Origin: Amanita rubescens
Taxonomy: Eukaryota > Basidiomycota > Agaricomycetes > Agaricales > Amanitaceae
Direction: 5' to 3'
NCBI GenBank assembly: GCA_015039365.1
Contig: WION01000034.1
Span: 62,001 to 126,000 of the forward strand
DNA: 64,000 nucleotides
The position numbers were made by a program, and so were the translations under genes. The notes below the pieces were generated by a model, which did not search any database, was not told where the DNA came from, and worked only from the letters and a program-made list of their open reading frames with translations. Shown here piece after piece: positions 32,292 through 43,679 of the stretch. Position 1 is the first letter of the stretch, and every line of letters starts with the position of its first letter.

Positions 32292-34673
32292 TTAATCGAT
32301 CCATGTAGGCTCGATGCAAATGTTGGGCTTGGGTTTATACTTGTCCTTTTTCCCTTTACATTGGGCCTCCATTCGAAGTTTAACAGATCTGTGGATTTTA
32401 ACGCCACGACTGTGCTGCTTCGGTATAAATCTTGCCTTCCCCATATTGATGCTATTAAAGAGAACACTTAGCTCATCTGACATGTTCCGACAAGACCAGA
32501 ATTACGTACCCAATATACGACACCCACTGATCATCGCCTTTCTGATACCTTATCGAAACAGGCAAGAGTTCCAAAACCCACCAGAACTTCTTCATTTTGA
32601 GTTGATCATATTTCGGAGAGAGAGCATCCCGTAGCTCTTCGTCTTCCTCACTAACAAACGCCGACAGTTGCGCGCTCCTCTTCTCCGCGTGCGTCTCTCG
32701 ATCCTTACTCTTTTCCTCAGCAGATCGAAATACGCTAGCAACCCTCTTAAAGAATGGCGTGGATGGCGGTATCTCGACTACTTGTGCTTGGATGCGATCA
32801 AACAGGGCCGCAGGCCGATGAAGGACAACGGGATAAATGGTGGCGGGGTCCAATCCGATTTCGCGTAAAGACTCGGTCTTGAACATGATCCCTGTGTTGG
32901 TTTTAAAGCATTCCCTCACCATCCATCGCAGTGGAATCCGGGCTAGGGAGTACCGCGTTCCGTTATCGACTGAACCGCCTCCTACATCTATTACATGTAA
33001 GACGTCAGTTGCAAAGAAAGAAAGGAAACATCAAATAATCACGTACCGCAATGACACCCCGAAAACCAAACCTCTTCCACATTCGTCGGCCCACCTGAAC
33101 GTTCAGAGTACATCGATTCAAAGCGGTTCAGATCTCTGTCCCCTTTGTTACCGAGAGTCCAAATCTTTGCGCCGCGGTGGATACTACTCTTTTTGGAATG
33201 ATGATGTTCGCCATCGACGCTTCCTTTGTCGTCTCCACTGCCGTTGCCATTAGTATCATGACCATTCTTCTTGGATCCGAACCGTGATGGCGAGGGCGAC
33301 GGTGATGAGCTGGCACCTTCCTTGTGATCATGGTGATGCCCTTCATGCTTTTCGTCCTCTTTGTCGTGCTTGAGGTGTTCTTGCAAATTCTGAAGTCGTT
33401 GTTGCAACTCTTCAAATCCAAGCTTTTGTTCATCTTCCGTTGGCCTGTTCCACAGGTTTACCTTGAACTTGGCACGTCGCTCGTCCAGGGAGACAGCGTG
33501 CCGGAACGTACGGACAATGGTGTTCGAAGTAGTGAAAGGGAGGCGTTTGGGAATGAGTCCAACCGAATCCACAGTATCCCTAATTGATGACGTTAGCTAG
33601 TTGCTCGCATCTTTGGAATGACGCAAACGATATACATACCATACTCCGACAAACTCAATCGGAACGTCAACCGAGAACGACCTTTTGAACCCGTCCGATT
33701 GACCCCACCCTACTGAATCCGCCCTCGTGTACATCTTATATGCGAACGGAACTTGCTGGTGATTGTCCTTCGGCAGTAGTCCGACTTTGTGGATCATTCC
33801 TGCAAGACTGGGTAAAGCGTCAGATGATAAGGTAGATCGTAATAAGAAGGGAGCTACCTCCGTGCGGTATAAGCCCCCCGAGAGAATCCTGTCAAAGACG
33901 GCAATATAAATATAAATATCAACACCCATTGGTATTAAGACGAACCAAATATGCATATCCGATCTCCTACTACGTCTAGCGTAAAGTGTGGTAAGCTTCC
34001 TGCCCGTATCGGATCTAATGAAGGACAAGACGTACAGTTTTGCATCAGAAACTCATAACCGCCTGTAAACTCGTTCAGAACAGGCGCCACTCCGCCATCA
34101 TGGGCGAAATCTTACCCATTACGTGATTATCGAGGTTCCATGCTAGCATTTCGTCCAAGATCTTGCATTCGTTGGCATGAACATGTCGCGTTCAGAACGA
34201 AGATGTGAAAGGCTCACTTTAGATATTCTGGACATGAAAGGGGTGGCTACCGAGGGTGTGGTGTATGTCCCGATGCCAGCCTATAGATAGAACACGAATC
34301 ATTATGAAGTGCTATCGTGAAGAACAGAGAGCCGAACCTGATAATAAATCATCTGTTTTGTCTTGTCGTCCTTCTTTAACATTGACACTAGCTGCACGAT
34401 GTTTGAATTATCCGCATCGAACTGGTCACCCGTCCCATCAAAGCACAGAATTAGCATCTTCCCCGGACGCGGTTCGTAAGGAATGTAAGGAGGAAGGGAA
34501 GAAGGGCTTATAGGGGCCTGCAGATAGATGTTATTATCCGTGAAGCGGGCTGTCGTCGGACTGGTGCTGTAGATGACGCTGTTGATGGGGGATTCCTTTT
34601 CCGACCGTCCACTATTGGGATCGACCACGGTCGGAACAGTAGACAATGCAGAAGGCTGCCGCGCGTGCACCAT
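32292..34673 (-). CDS. DUF2235 alpha/beta-hydrolase-type protein (copy 2)
   Basis: A tandem paralogue of the gene at 29101-31346 with the same exon plan. Landmarks: GKMLILCFDGTGDQFDADNS in exon 1, VGDRICIFG plus GFSRGAYTARR (nucleophile elbow, near 33888), MIHKVGLLPKDNHQQVPFAY, VDSVGLIPKRLPFTTSN, TFRHAVSLDERRAKF, DEVWFSGCHCG, LREIGLDPATIYP and the final exon INMGKARFIPKQHSRGVKIH, a basic tail ending in TAA at 32292-32294. Met at 34673 (MVHARQPS) aligns with MAHLQQPS of copy 1, so the upstream ATG at 34754 is less likely. Between DERR and the GCHCG motif is a His/Lys/Glu/Gly-rich, low-complexity insert (33230-33400) that copy 1 has in a different, shorter form. No secretion signal. Probably an intracellular hydrolase of unknown substrate. 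Confidence 0.88.
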
Positions 34674-35684
34674 TGCTGCGTACTCTGAGTCTGGAGGGGA
34701 TCGAGTTCGTCGTAGCCTGTCGCAGGTCAACCGCACGAGAGGATAACCGATCACCTGCGGTGAGAATATATAAGGTTTCCGGCAAGCTTGCTAAAATCGT
34801 CCATTTAATAAATCCTGACAGAGGCAAGGGAAGCTCTTTGTGATGTGTGAGAAGAATGTACGTACTTAAAGTGGGAACAAATCACGGGATCCGAACAATA
34901 ATACATGCCAAGTTAGGCATCATGTGAGGTCGTCCTTTAGTTTAAATGCACGACTCGGAAGTTCTAAAGGCTTTTCTTCCGCGTTGTACTTCAAACAAAA
35001 TCGGCTAGATAAGTGCTTGTACAACTGTTGCCTCGTCCACGGGACCCAAGTCAAGCTACAACTTTCTAAACTGCTATTCGGTTCCGTTCAAAATGGATGG
35101 TAGATATATATAAATACACCCATATAGATCAATATAGCGCTTACTATGACCCTAGTCAATGGAGCATTGTAACGTTATTTACACTTCCTAGCTTGATGAT
35201 GCATCGCTTGTCAGCAGGATCGAAGTTGACCGGTGACCGGTGACCGGCGAGGAAGGTCGTGGTATTGTACTCCACACCATCGGCACGGATCCGAAATCGA
35301 CCCGGTTGTGTGGTTATCTCCTCTTTTAGGTGACTAAAATTATTTATGAGCGGGATTAATGATGGGACCAAAATTCCACTATCTCTCTTTCGAGGCATAC
35401 TCGTGTGGAAAACTCGTGTTTCGAAGTGGTACTAAGCGTGCCGTTCCCCAATCGGCAATATGATCGGCGCGCGGCACGCAATTTGACATTTGACAGTCAT
35501 GTTTGGTCATGTTTGCCGTTGTGCAACTTCTTGGGCCGATAAAATTAAAGACCCCCGGGGTCCAACCGAAACACAATATTAATGAACGACATGTGCCATT
35601 GCCAAAAGCAGGAAACAAGATAAGAGCTGCATTGCCATTGTTTTGACACCAATGCATCGTGTAAACCAGCAACCCCGCTTTCTA
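34674..35684. other. Intergenic, nothing recognised
   Basis: Contains short GACCGGTGACCGGTGACCGG repeats at 35229-35249 and two minus-strand ORFs without recognisable domains. It presumably holds the promoter of DUF2235 copy 2 on its left side. Confidence 0.4.
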
Positions 35685-37188
35685 TCACGTTGCTTTTTTC
35701 AACTTTCCGAACGAAACCGTCTGTGCTCCCACATTGAACGCGGTATAAACGTTCTTCAAAAAACTTTTGATAAATAAGATCAATGAACTTGGGTAAAAGG
35801 ATCCATCAGGACGAACCTCGTGCCAATCATCCATCGATCCCCTACCCTCGACGAAGTATGCTCCAAAATTGATCCGAAGCAGTCGTTTGATGTGTCGACT
35901 CCTACTGGTATTTCGAAACTGATATTTTCCATATATTGAGCGTCTATATTATCGAGGCATCAATAGAATTTCTTACCCAAAGAATTCCCATTTTTCCTTA
36001 TCATCCCAAGACAATGTCACTTTCGGTGCACTTCCGCAGGGGAAGACATACGCTCCGGTCTCCAATCTCCTGTATCCGTGAATTGACGCGTAAATTTTCT
36101 TTACTTCTGCTTTAGGGCCAAAAGTGAACTCGAAACCAGTGCTAACGATGGTCTGCATGTTGTTTGAAATTAGCTTGCCGTTTGCTTGAAGTTGTGCATT
36201 GCCGAGCAGCCAATATGAGGGTTCCCTATCGCTATCTTTAAAGTGGATGACCTTGTGGTCCTCTAAAGGACTCCAATAAAGCTTAGGGTTCGTCCCGCCG
36301 AAATGGAACTCGGAATTTGCTGGTGCAAACGAGACACCAAAGATCGGGAGCTTGATTTGCTCCTGGTTCAGAGCGGTATCCATGAATGGATGTGGTGTTC
36401 TAGGCGAGAGGCCGTCGAAGGCCAAGCCAACCATCCTGAGGAGAGACGGACGTCAGATGAAGCTGTTGATACGGCAAAGGTACGCACCCATCCACCTGGC
36501 CAACGTAACGCTCCGGTGGGGAAGCCACGCCAATAAAGTACTGTCCCTTCACCACGATGTTGGCAATAGTCATCGTGTCCCTATACCCATATCCATCGCT
36601 ATATACGTTCTTCGCCCATCTCATACGATGATGACGCGTCACTATCTCTTTGAAATCATGCGATTTGCATGAGATATATTTCTTTCGCGGACCTGTGTTT
36701 TTATCCTTACAACTAGCCGAGTCGATCCAGGTGTTGCCCAAGGCTGTTCCGAATCCGACAGTGAATTCCTGAGGAGGATTCCCGATGGTTATTTTTCCAG
36801 TGTACAAAACTTGTGGATCAAAATTGAGTGGTTGCGAGCCCTTTAACGGAAGCAGGCGCTCGATAAATTCGATTTTTCGAAGCGAATGTGGAATATTCTG
36901 TCGGCCATACTCAACAACAAGTATCTAGGCTAATTAAAGCGAAATACGCACCGTTGCGAGAAACTCGCTGATACTACGTCGCCAAAGATTAACAGCGTTG
37001 TGCTGGTACATGCTCCTAGTGGCCAGAATGGAACGGCGGGCAGCTTGAAAGTCAAAAGTGCCATCGGGCAGCGTGAAATTATTTCGTTTAGTGAGGGGGA
37101 CCGTCACAATATCTTGGGAATCCGAATGAGCAGCGGAAAACAGTGCCAGCACTAAAACAAAAAGCGTCAGAACCGAAATGTTCGGCAT
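35685..37188 (-). CDS. Secreted pepsin-like protein lacking both catalytic aspartates
   Basis: Five exons join in phase: 37188-36952, 36897-36488, 36435-35977, 35918-35817 and 35763-35685, giving 428 aa. A signal peptide (MPNISVLTLFVLVLALFSAA) is followed by a propeptide-like part (VPLTKRNNF...). The A1 (pepsin) fold is shown by YTGKITIGNPPQEFTVGF at 111-128, TWID, YFIGVASPP, GMVGLAFDGLS at 216-226, FHFGGTNP at 259-266 and the C-terminal FLKNVYTAFN...VSFGKL. At the two places where active enzymes have DTG, this protein has GTA (129-131) and STG (314-316). Both catalytic Asp residues are replaced (G129, S314), so it should be proteolytically inactive; binding or decoy roles are possible. The splice sites and full-length frame show it is not a decayed pseudogene. 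The ATG at 37188 was chosen over upstream ATGs because it opens the signal peptide. Confidence 0.88.
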
Positions 37189-37189
37189 G

Positions 37190-38040
37190 GACGAAGAATG
37201 GAAGTACATTATCGATAATCGATAATTTCCCGGTCTAAAATGAAAGCCAAAGTGGGGACCTTGAAGGTCAAACACTTGAACGTTAACAACGGACTGAGAA
37301 GGTACCCCGACTTTGACGGTCCCCGGCGTAACGCCGCCTGGTGTATACATAAATCGCACCAGGCTTAATACTGCATAGCACGGCTTGGTGTTAAGCATTA
37401 AGAGCTCTGATGTCCCTGACTTCCTGATGTCGAAAGTCAAGACTAAGTACAGGACTCGGAGGGTATAGACCGCCGCTTTGCCACGTGGTATGCGGCTTGT
37501 CCGACATTACCCGGTTACGGCGGAGGTCCTCGTGGTATATGATTTGATATCTGTTCCACGCATGTGGCATCAGCTCAATAGCGTTACAAGAGTCCGTTTC
37601 GGTACAGACCGAGCCTGTCGTATTCGGGCTTGGAATATCAATATCAAATGCATGTCATTGCAAAACCAGCGAGGCTGAGTAGATGGAGTTTTGAACGGTA
37701 TAGATCGTTGGCAGCACGGGGATGATGACGAAAAATAACAAGGTACTTTTACCATGGAAATCTACGTTCCCTCCGGTAATGCCTAAGCTACACCAAACAA
37801 TGCTGCACCTGAAAAGCAAAGATGATAATTAGGATAAATTTCGATGCATAACGAGAACAGACTGACGGCATGTTCCTGTTAAGAGTTGACGTCCCTCATA
37901 AGCCTCACATCCTGAAAGCGTACACCTTTGGCACTCGGAGGAATGTTCATGTCCGGGAAAGCGTAATTTGACAGACAACTCCAGTGCCGAATATGATCAG
38001 GGCCATCAACCCAAGAAACTTGGCGGCAGCTTCACGGACG
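37190..38040. other. No gene recognised
   Basis: Upstream region of the pepsin-like gene and following sequence. No joinable exons were seen. Confidence 0.35.
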
Positions 38041-38199
38041 GTTGACTTTATGTAGATGTCAATCGTACCTCCTGGTGGGAGCGTAGGAGTCACTTACCCG
38101 TACTTTCACCCGGTTCGCGCCCCATCATACTGGTGATCATCGCTGATGGTGATGGTTGTAACTACCCGTCCCGACTGGTATGACGTGTCACAAGCATCC

Positions 38200-38600
38200 G
38201 TGGAACCAGGCAAGGACTGTTGAAGACTCACTTGGGATATGCCATCATCCAGGAGCTCAAAAACACGAGCAAGCCTAGTAATCGTCTGCGCCATGGAGCC
38301 GACGAAACGATATGACCATGATTGCTGGGATTTTGCAAGTAGGCGGCAAGCACCCTCGACGCATCTTCCGCTTGCAAGAACGTACTTTGCGCTGCGCAAA
38401 TCTTTCTTGACATCAAGAAAGGTTTTCGTAAAATCTGGAAATTGTTATGAGTATTAATGCAGACAAGCAAGTCCAATAGGAGCATGACGCACCTAGTAAC
38501 CCAGCCAAAATCTGTCAATACATTCGGACATCCATCACGGTTGAAACTGAGATGAACGATCTTTCTCCAGAAGCTGTGCCTGCACCTACTCTTCGTTCAT
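38200..38600 (-). CDS. Coding-like exons of an unrecognised gene, partial
   Basis: Minus-strand exon 38434-38234, bounded by TTTCCAG and a GTGAGT donor, reads FTKTFLDVKKDLRSAKYVLA and RLLAKSQQSWSYRFVGSMAQ. A possible upstream exon (VLTDFGWVTR before GTGCGT at ~38495) precedes it. The composition is protein-like but no domain is recognised. Sequence just upstream (38545-38640) resembles 47540-47650 (shared AGCTTCTGGAGAAAGATC / GGCTTCTGGAGAAAGATC), so part of it is a dispersed repeat. Confidence 0.3.
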
Positions 38601-39331
38601 CATCCTACTTCGGAGTAGCAGCACAAAGAATCCATAGCAAAAGGGAGATGATATACCGTCGCCGTCATCTAGAAGTCCGAAAGCGCACGGATGGGAAATA
38701 GACGACTGTTCCAGTGTTTGTCGTTGTTTAACAAAATATTTATTAAATAAATAAATAATACTCGGGGCCTCGCTCAACTCGCTCAAGCCTCGAAATGGGT
38801 GGAACTGAAGCTAAGCGCGATTAGTGACCCCATACAATTTTTCTGATCCCATGCCTGCGAGGCTGTGGGGGTAGGCATCAATGGCTGAGCAACGGACATG
38901 ATTCGCCGGCGTATTTCGGCCTTTCTCCGATCCAATCTATGTTACTCGCTTTAAGATGTCAGGTGTATCGTACACCGTTGTTTTCCTTGTAGGTGGATTC
39001 ACAGTTTTGATCATTTTCATTAAGCTAAACGAGTATCGCCACCTTCTGTGCGACGTTTTCCGGCCAGATTTCATTTCAAGTAGCGTCTGCAATTGTAGGT
39101 CATCAATGCCGTGGGGACCATATCTCACTCACGCGTCTCCTTATGAGAAGGTACTGACACATCAGATCTTACGCATGTGAAGCAGCCTACAAGATGGATG
39201 ATACATCGACCATCCTGAGTGAAATTAAAAACAAATCATACCAATGCTACTACCAAGTCAATTTGAACAGATTTCGTATGGTATCTGCATGAATGTAAGA
39301 GAGAGAATCAGCTAATTGCACATCCACTGAC

Positions 39332-39517
39332 TTATGGGCATTTGCATGCCACCATGCAGTCAGATATGGCATCAGATATGGCACAGGGTGGAGGGCAAAA
39401 GGTGGCAGGTCTGGGTCTGCAGGTTGCCCTTCTTTTCTCCGATTGAGGTGAGTAGGGAAGAGAGTAGGTGGCCAATGCGTAGAGGATGGTGACCAAGATG
39501 GTTGCTGAGAATCTCAT
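39332..39517 (-). CDS. Small secreted cysteine-rich protein, 61 aa
   Basis: A single-exon ORF. Residues 1-19 (MRFSATILVTILYALATYS) form a signal peptide; then LPYSPQSEKRRA, with a Kex2-type KR site; then a short mature peptide with six cysteines (TC, TFC, PPPC, SDC, VAC, KC), including a CPPPC motif and a terminal CKCP. I take the Met at 39517 rather than the upstream ATG at 39556 because it starts directly on the hydrophobic signal. Upstream is a TATA box (TATAAAA, minus strand, 39643-39649), about 125 bp before the ATG. The size, Cys content and Kex2 site fit fungal small secreted proteins; function unknown. Confidence 0.6.
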   Translation of the reverse strand: MRFSATILVTILYALATYSLPYSPQSEKRRATCRPRPATFCPPPCAISDAISDCMVACKCP

Positions 39518-39642
39518 ATCGCTGGGACAAGGTAGGTGGAGCTGCGGACGACTCAAGTTTTGATCAAATCGGAGGAGATACTACTCACCCGTTTAGAGAT
39601 GGCTAGAGAACTTAAAGAGCTTTAGGACGCCAAAAGTAAGTG

Positions 39643-39649
39643 TTTTATA
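39643..39649 (-). promoter_or_regulatory. TATA box of the 61-aa secreted protein
   Basis: TATAAAA on the minus strand, 126 bp upstream of the preferred ATG, with room for a short leader. Confidence 0.4.
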
Positions 39650-39928
39650 TCCCATCCCCAAGTAAAGCCAATTATAATAAGCGGAACGCGGTGGCCGCAC
39701 GGCATTCGATGAATTATCAGCTTGCTTATTGCAGCGAAGCATGTGTTCAAGGTTTTGTCGAGGCGCGATACGTGCCAATCACCCTGAAGGGAGCTAAATT
39801 CGAACCGGAGTCCAAAACCTCAGGTAGAATTTCTAGATAAGCATAGCCTTGGCCCAATCTATCAACGATATCGTATGTCTCATGCCGATATTAATTGATC
39901 ATCTGTCATCAGTTAATCATTTCAAATT

Positions 39929-41101
39929 ATGAGTGGCGCACATGCCTCGGAAGATATATCAGGATCGAAGTCCAACAGCTCAGTACAAATACGGTCGGTC
40001 GAGTCTGATGTTAATACTGTACTCGAAATGCTATCACCCGTCGAAGTATATCTCATCGCAATAACTACGCAGGCACTTGTAACGGGCGCATATTTCGCCT
40101 CGTTCCTCGTGTGCCTACGGTGGCTCATCTTTTCAGACGATGGCAGGACCACGCGCAAAAGGATTCATTGGCCCCTGCTAATCATTGCCATCATCCTTTT
40201 TGCTTTCTCCGTTACAGACCTTGGCATTACTCTGCAAACCACGTTACTCGTCTTTGGAGACCGCCCCGGTAGCAAGTCGTATACGATTGACTCTGATATA
40301 GCCGTATGTGATTCGAGAATTTAATCATTGTCAAGTTGAATTCTCTTCAGTATTTTATAGAAATGTTGGCACCAATTATCACTGACAGCGTTTTGGTTTG
40401 TGAATAAACAAAGCCAGCAACCTGATATTCATGACATCATATCAGATCTTCCGTTGCTGGGCGGTCTACGATAGATCGTGGCGCATCGTCATCCTTCCTC
40501 TCCTCTTATTGCTATACAACATCTCATGTCTTATTTTGCTGACATATTGGACCACCACGACATCGGGGGCAGGAGAATCGGAGAGCTTTGCTGATCAATT
40601 CCTTGGTATACTAGAGTCGAATTACGCCAGTACCATTGCCATAAACATATATGCAACATGTACGTGAAGAGATCACATTCGATTTCATAGTACTAATTTC
40701 AAGTAAAATTCAAGCTGTCATTATATTGAAAATCTGGACAAAAAGCTTTCCTCGAAGCCTTTCCCGTCTATCGATTCGTGTTATCGCTGAATCTGGTTTA
40801 TTATACACCCTCGCAAGTATCGCTGCATTTTGCGCGTTGCTTCTCAGTCCAGATACTGCGTTCTTGATAGCGAATGCTATTGTATGTTATTAGTATCTCT
40901 TGCCAGACTATATCTAACCCATGCGCACAGAGTTTTCCAACTTCACTAATCGCTTACAATCTTATATTGATACGAGTGGCGCAAAACAGGGCTAGTACAG
41001 AACTAGAAGGATTGGAAATACGTACATCCGTTGGTAACTCTACCATGAACGAGCTATTCCCACCGCACCCCCAGAAATCGGAAACACTCGACTTTTCCTA
41101 A
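39929..41101 (+). CDS. Multi-pass membrane protein (paralogue 2), 328 aa
   Basis: Five exons: 39929-40303, 40351-40395 (YFIEMLAPIITDSVL), 40446-40663, 40704-40881 and 40931-41101, in phase to the TAA (987 nt). The third donor (GTGAAG at 40664) is weaker than in paralogue 3 and is needed to keep frame, so this junction is less certain. Several hydrophobic segments are seen: VYLIAITTQALVTGAYFASF, WPLLIIAIILFAFSVTDLGI, ILPLLLLLYNISCLILLTYW, AIRVIAESGLLYTLA-like and the stretch around ALLLSPDTAFLIANAI. Conserved signatures shared by the three copies are LCLRWLIFSDDG, IITDSVL, IFRCW.VY.RSWRI, NIYAT, ESGLLYT and NLILIRVAQNRA. The layout resembles the basidiomycete seven-helix-like families of unknown function; I cannot assign a DUF number. 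The acidic SDDG loop after the second helix is distinctive. Confidence 0.82.
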
Positions 41102-43029
41102 TGAGCGGGGCTCTAAAAGTTCTCCAAGTCACGGACGTCTTTTTTATTCTCCTATATCTTATCCTAGTGCCCCTAAGTTGTTTCTGTTGTTTGGCCTCCG
41201 TACCCGAATATGTCTGTGTTGTTCTATGTCTACCTATTAGTAGATACACCTGTGTACAAAATAACGTCCCACCATAACACCGCCTGATGGGCTTACTATA
41301 GCCTATGATGAACCATATCTACTACACGTAGATGTCGTCAGCGGCGTTACAAAAGGAGTTTCAGCACAGACCGAGGCTAAATGTACCTCGGGTGTCTGGA
41401 AGTTCATATCCTTCGTAACATGATGAAGCCCGGTTATCAACTTGTACTGAAAAGGTTTCATGACCAGCTCTTGCCCTCTTCGTATTGTTGTATTAGGTTA
41501 GGCTGGCTCGGGCGCAGTCAGATGCCAGATAAGACTCCAAAGGGCACTGCTTTCTCGATACGCCCCAAGGAAACGTGTACGCCCGAGGAAGAAAGAAGAG
41601 GAACGGATGCTTCGAGGGTCTTCCCTAAGCCTCGAGGCCTTCTTCAATCCCTCCCGCATGTTCTCCAGCCTCGAGGCCTTCCTCTCTTCCATGTGAGATC
41701 CACTCCGAGTCTAACTGAGGTGGGCAGTGACGAAATCATATCCGAAACGGACTTTTCATCGACAGCCTGTGCTCATTGCCGTTGCCACAACCGTAACGGG
41801 GTGTCTGAGTCCTTGAGGCCTTGGGTATCATCTTCTTTGTCGTGTGGATGGAAATTGTAAAGGGGAGAACTATGCTGGTAGTTGGATCCAGTAAGAAACG
41901 ACTGTGAAGACTGGTCAAGAGGCGATGGACTTTGAAGCGAGGTGAATGTATGTGATGGGTCGAAAGTGAGTGAAGGGGCGGAGATGCGGCATGCTGCATT
42001 GCAGTTCCTCGTCCCTGCGGACTGAAGCTGGGTAGGTGGTCATCCTCTCCTCCTGTCATTTGGAGAAACGAACACCAAAACGCCCCTAGTTCCCAAAACG
42101 TCCAGGATCAGGGTCATGGAGGACGCATTGGGTGCGGTTGGGGCCCGAGAAAGCCAGAGCATTGAGGAGGGAGAGCCGAGACCATGGGACGTGTGAGGGC
42201 ACCACGCCAGAAGGGAGGCCTTTTGGTCCACATCATGAACGGTTGGCGACTCATGTAGACAGTGATGACGTGGCATGAACATTGAAAAGAAGAGCATGTC
42301 CTTATGCAAGTGGGTACATCCTATGTGATTGTTGACGTTCAGAGAAAAGGACGGCAAGGAGAGAATGAGCTTACGCGTAACAGAGGAAATGATGCAGGTT
42401 CAATGACGGAAAAACAGTTGAACGGATTCCAACTATGACCGGGCTGAAATCATGTCCGTTCGAGGTTGATAGTGACTATGACAAGCGAGAAGCACTAGAC
42501 GCCAACACGTACAACTGCCGGTTATGCTACACGTCAGATGCCCGACACCCCGTACGTTGGATTGGCGGAGAAGTCACCATCATCTGTGGTTATGAAATGG
42601 GAAACAGGGAAATTTATGTCGGAAATACTTGAAGGATCTTGCAGCGAATTCAGCAGTAGGAGCTCGGGCGTCGGCGCGTGATGGGCTGACGGAGGAAGCT
42701 GGCATTGCGCAACAACAGATGCAGACAGCGGCCCGGGCGCCGTTGACAACTAAAGTAACAACCACCGGGGCGAACAGCCAGACAACGGATCTAATCGAAC
42801 GTCGACGAAAGAGGCGGACGGCACATCGCCTCCACCGCATGCATCGTTGGGGATTCTAGTACGTGGCATCTCGTAATCTTCATCTCACAATGAATAACAA
42901 TCCCATGCTAGTAATCCATTAAGATTTGGCAACCGTGAGATGAGGGGCAGTGAGAACACGTGTGCGAAACTCACGAAGAGCAGATAAAGTCTCGACTCGT
43001 CTTCGCACGCTCCGTCCCTCCTGCATCCT
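41102..43029. other. No certain gene; conserved block downstream of paralogue 2
   Basis: No gene could be assembled. The block 41690-41760 translates (plus strand) to RSTPSLTEVGSDEIISETDFSS. It matches RTTPSQTKTGTDEIIPETNC at 49660-49730, downstream of paralogue 3. It may be a leftover C-terminal exon of another family member. The frames at 42435-42859 are not recognisable. Confidence 0.4.
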
Positions 43030-43213
43030 AGGTATGTAGTATGGTTGGATTAAGTGGTGGATTCCAGTTGGATGCCAAGCGGCTATGAATGTTGTGTAAG
43101 CAGCAACACTCCCAATACGTCGGAGATAAATCAATACATACGTACCGCATGTCCTTTCTGTTCAATGTGCGCACGTTGTGACCGTGACGCGATTCAAGCG
43201 GCGCAATTCTATC
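43030..43213. repeat. Segmental duplication, copy 1
   Basis: The sequence from GTATGTAGTATGGTTGGATT to GATTCAAGCGGCGCAATTCT recurs at 46170-46280 plus 46612-46721, with high identity in both halves. Here it is continuous. The minus-strand frame MIYLRRIGSVAAYTTFIAAW is shared by both copies, but I could not assign a gene. Confidence 0.8.
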
Positions 43214-43679
43214 AATAGCAATACACCGGAGAGAGAGGGCGATGGACGGCTGGCGTCGGATTGCTAGGAGTGGAATAGAACTTGCGTGATCCGTCGTCGG
43301 AGGCTTGCCGGATAGACTCCGCAGCGACACAGCCACTGTCTCACGCTCTTCACGATCGTGTGATAACGCATCCACAAACGTACACTATCGGTTGATAACT
43401 CTCGGAAATGCGGGTCCGGAGTAGAAGAGGCTACGATTTGGGAAACAGGAACCTTTAGCTAATAAGGAGAGCGTGATAAGAGAACGAAAAAAATTTGCAC
43501 GGGGATAGATAGAGGGATAGATAATCACACTACACATACAATTTTTGTAATATTTTACAATGTAAGAGATCTAGGAAAGAAAACATGTACTTTGGTGCGT
43601 GACAGACTTTCTAACCAGGGTCTAATGTCGAGAGTCACCAGATACAGCACAGATGCCCGCACATGGATGGTTTGCTGCA

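Noticed and set aside
37190..37440. Upstream extension of the pepsin-like gene to 37440
   Set aside because: The extension would bury the signal peptide 84 residues inside the protein; the Met at 37188 is the sensible start.
41381..41860. 159-aa plus-strand ORF
   Set aside because: Not protein-like overall; only the short DEIISET block is conserved, so it is reported as a finding and not as a gene.
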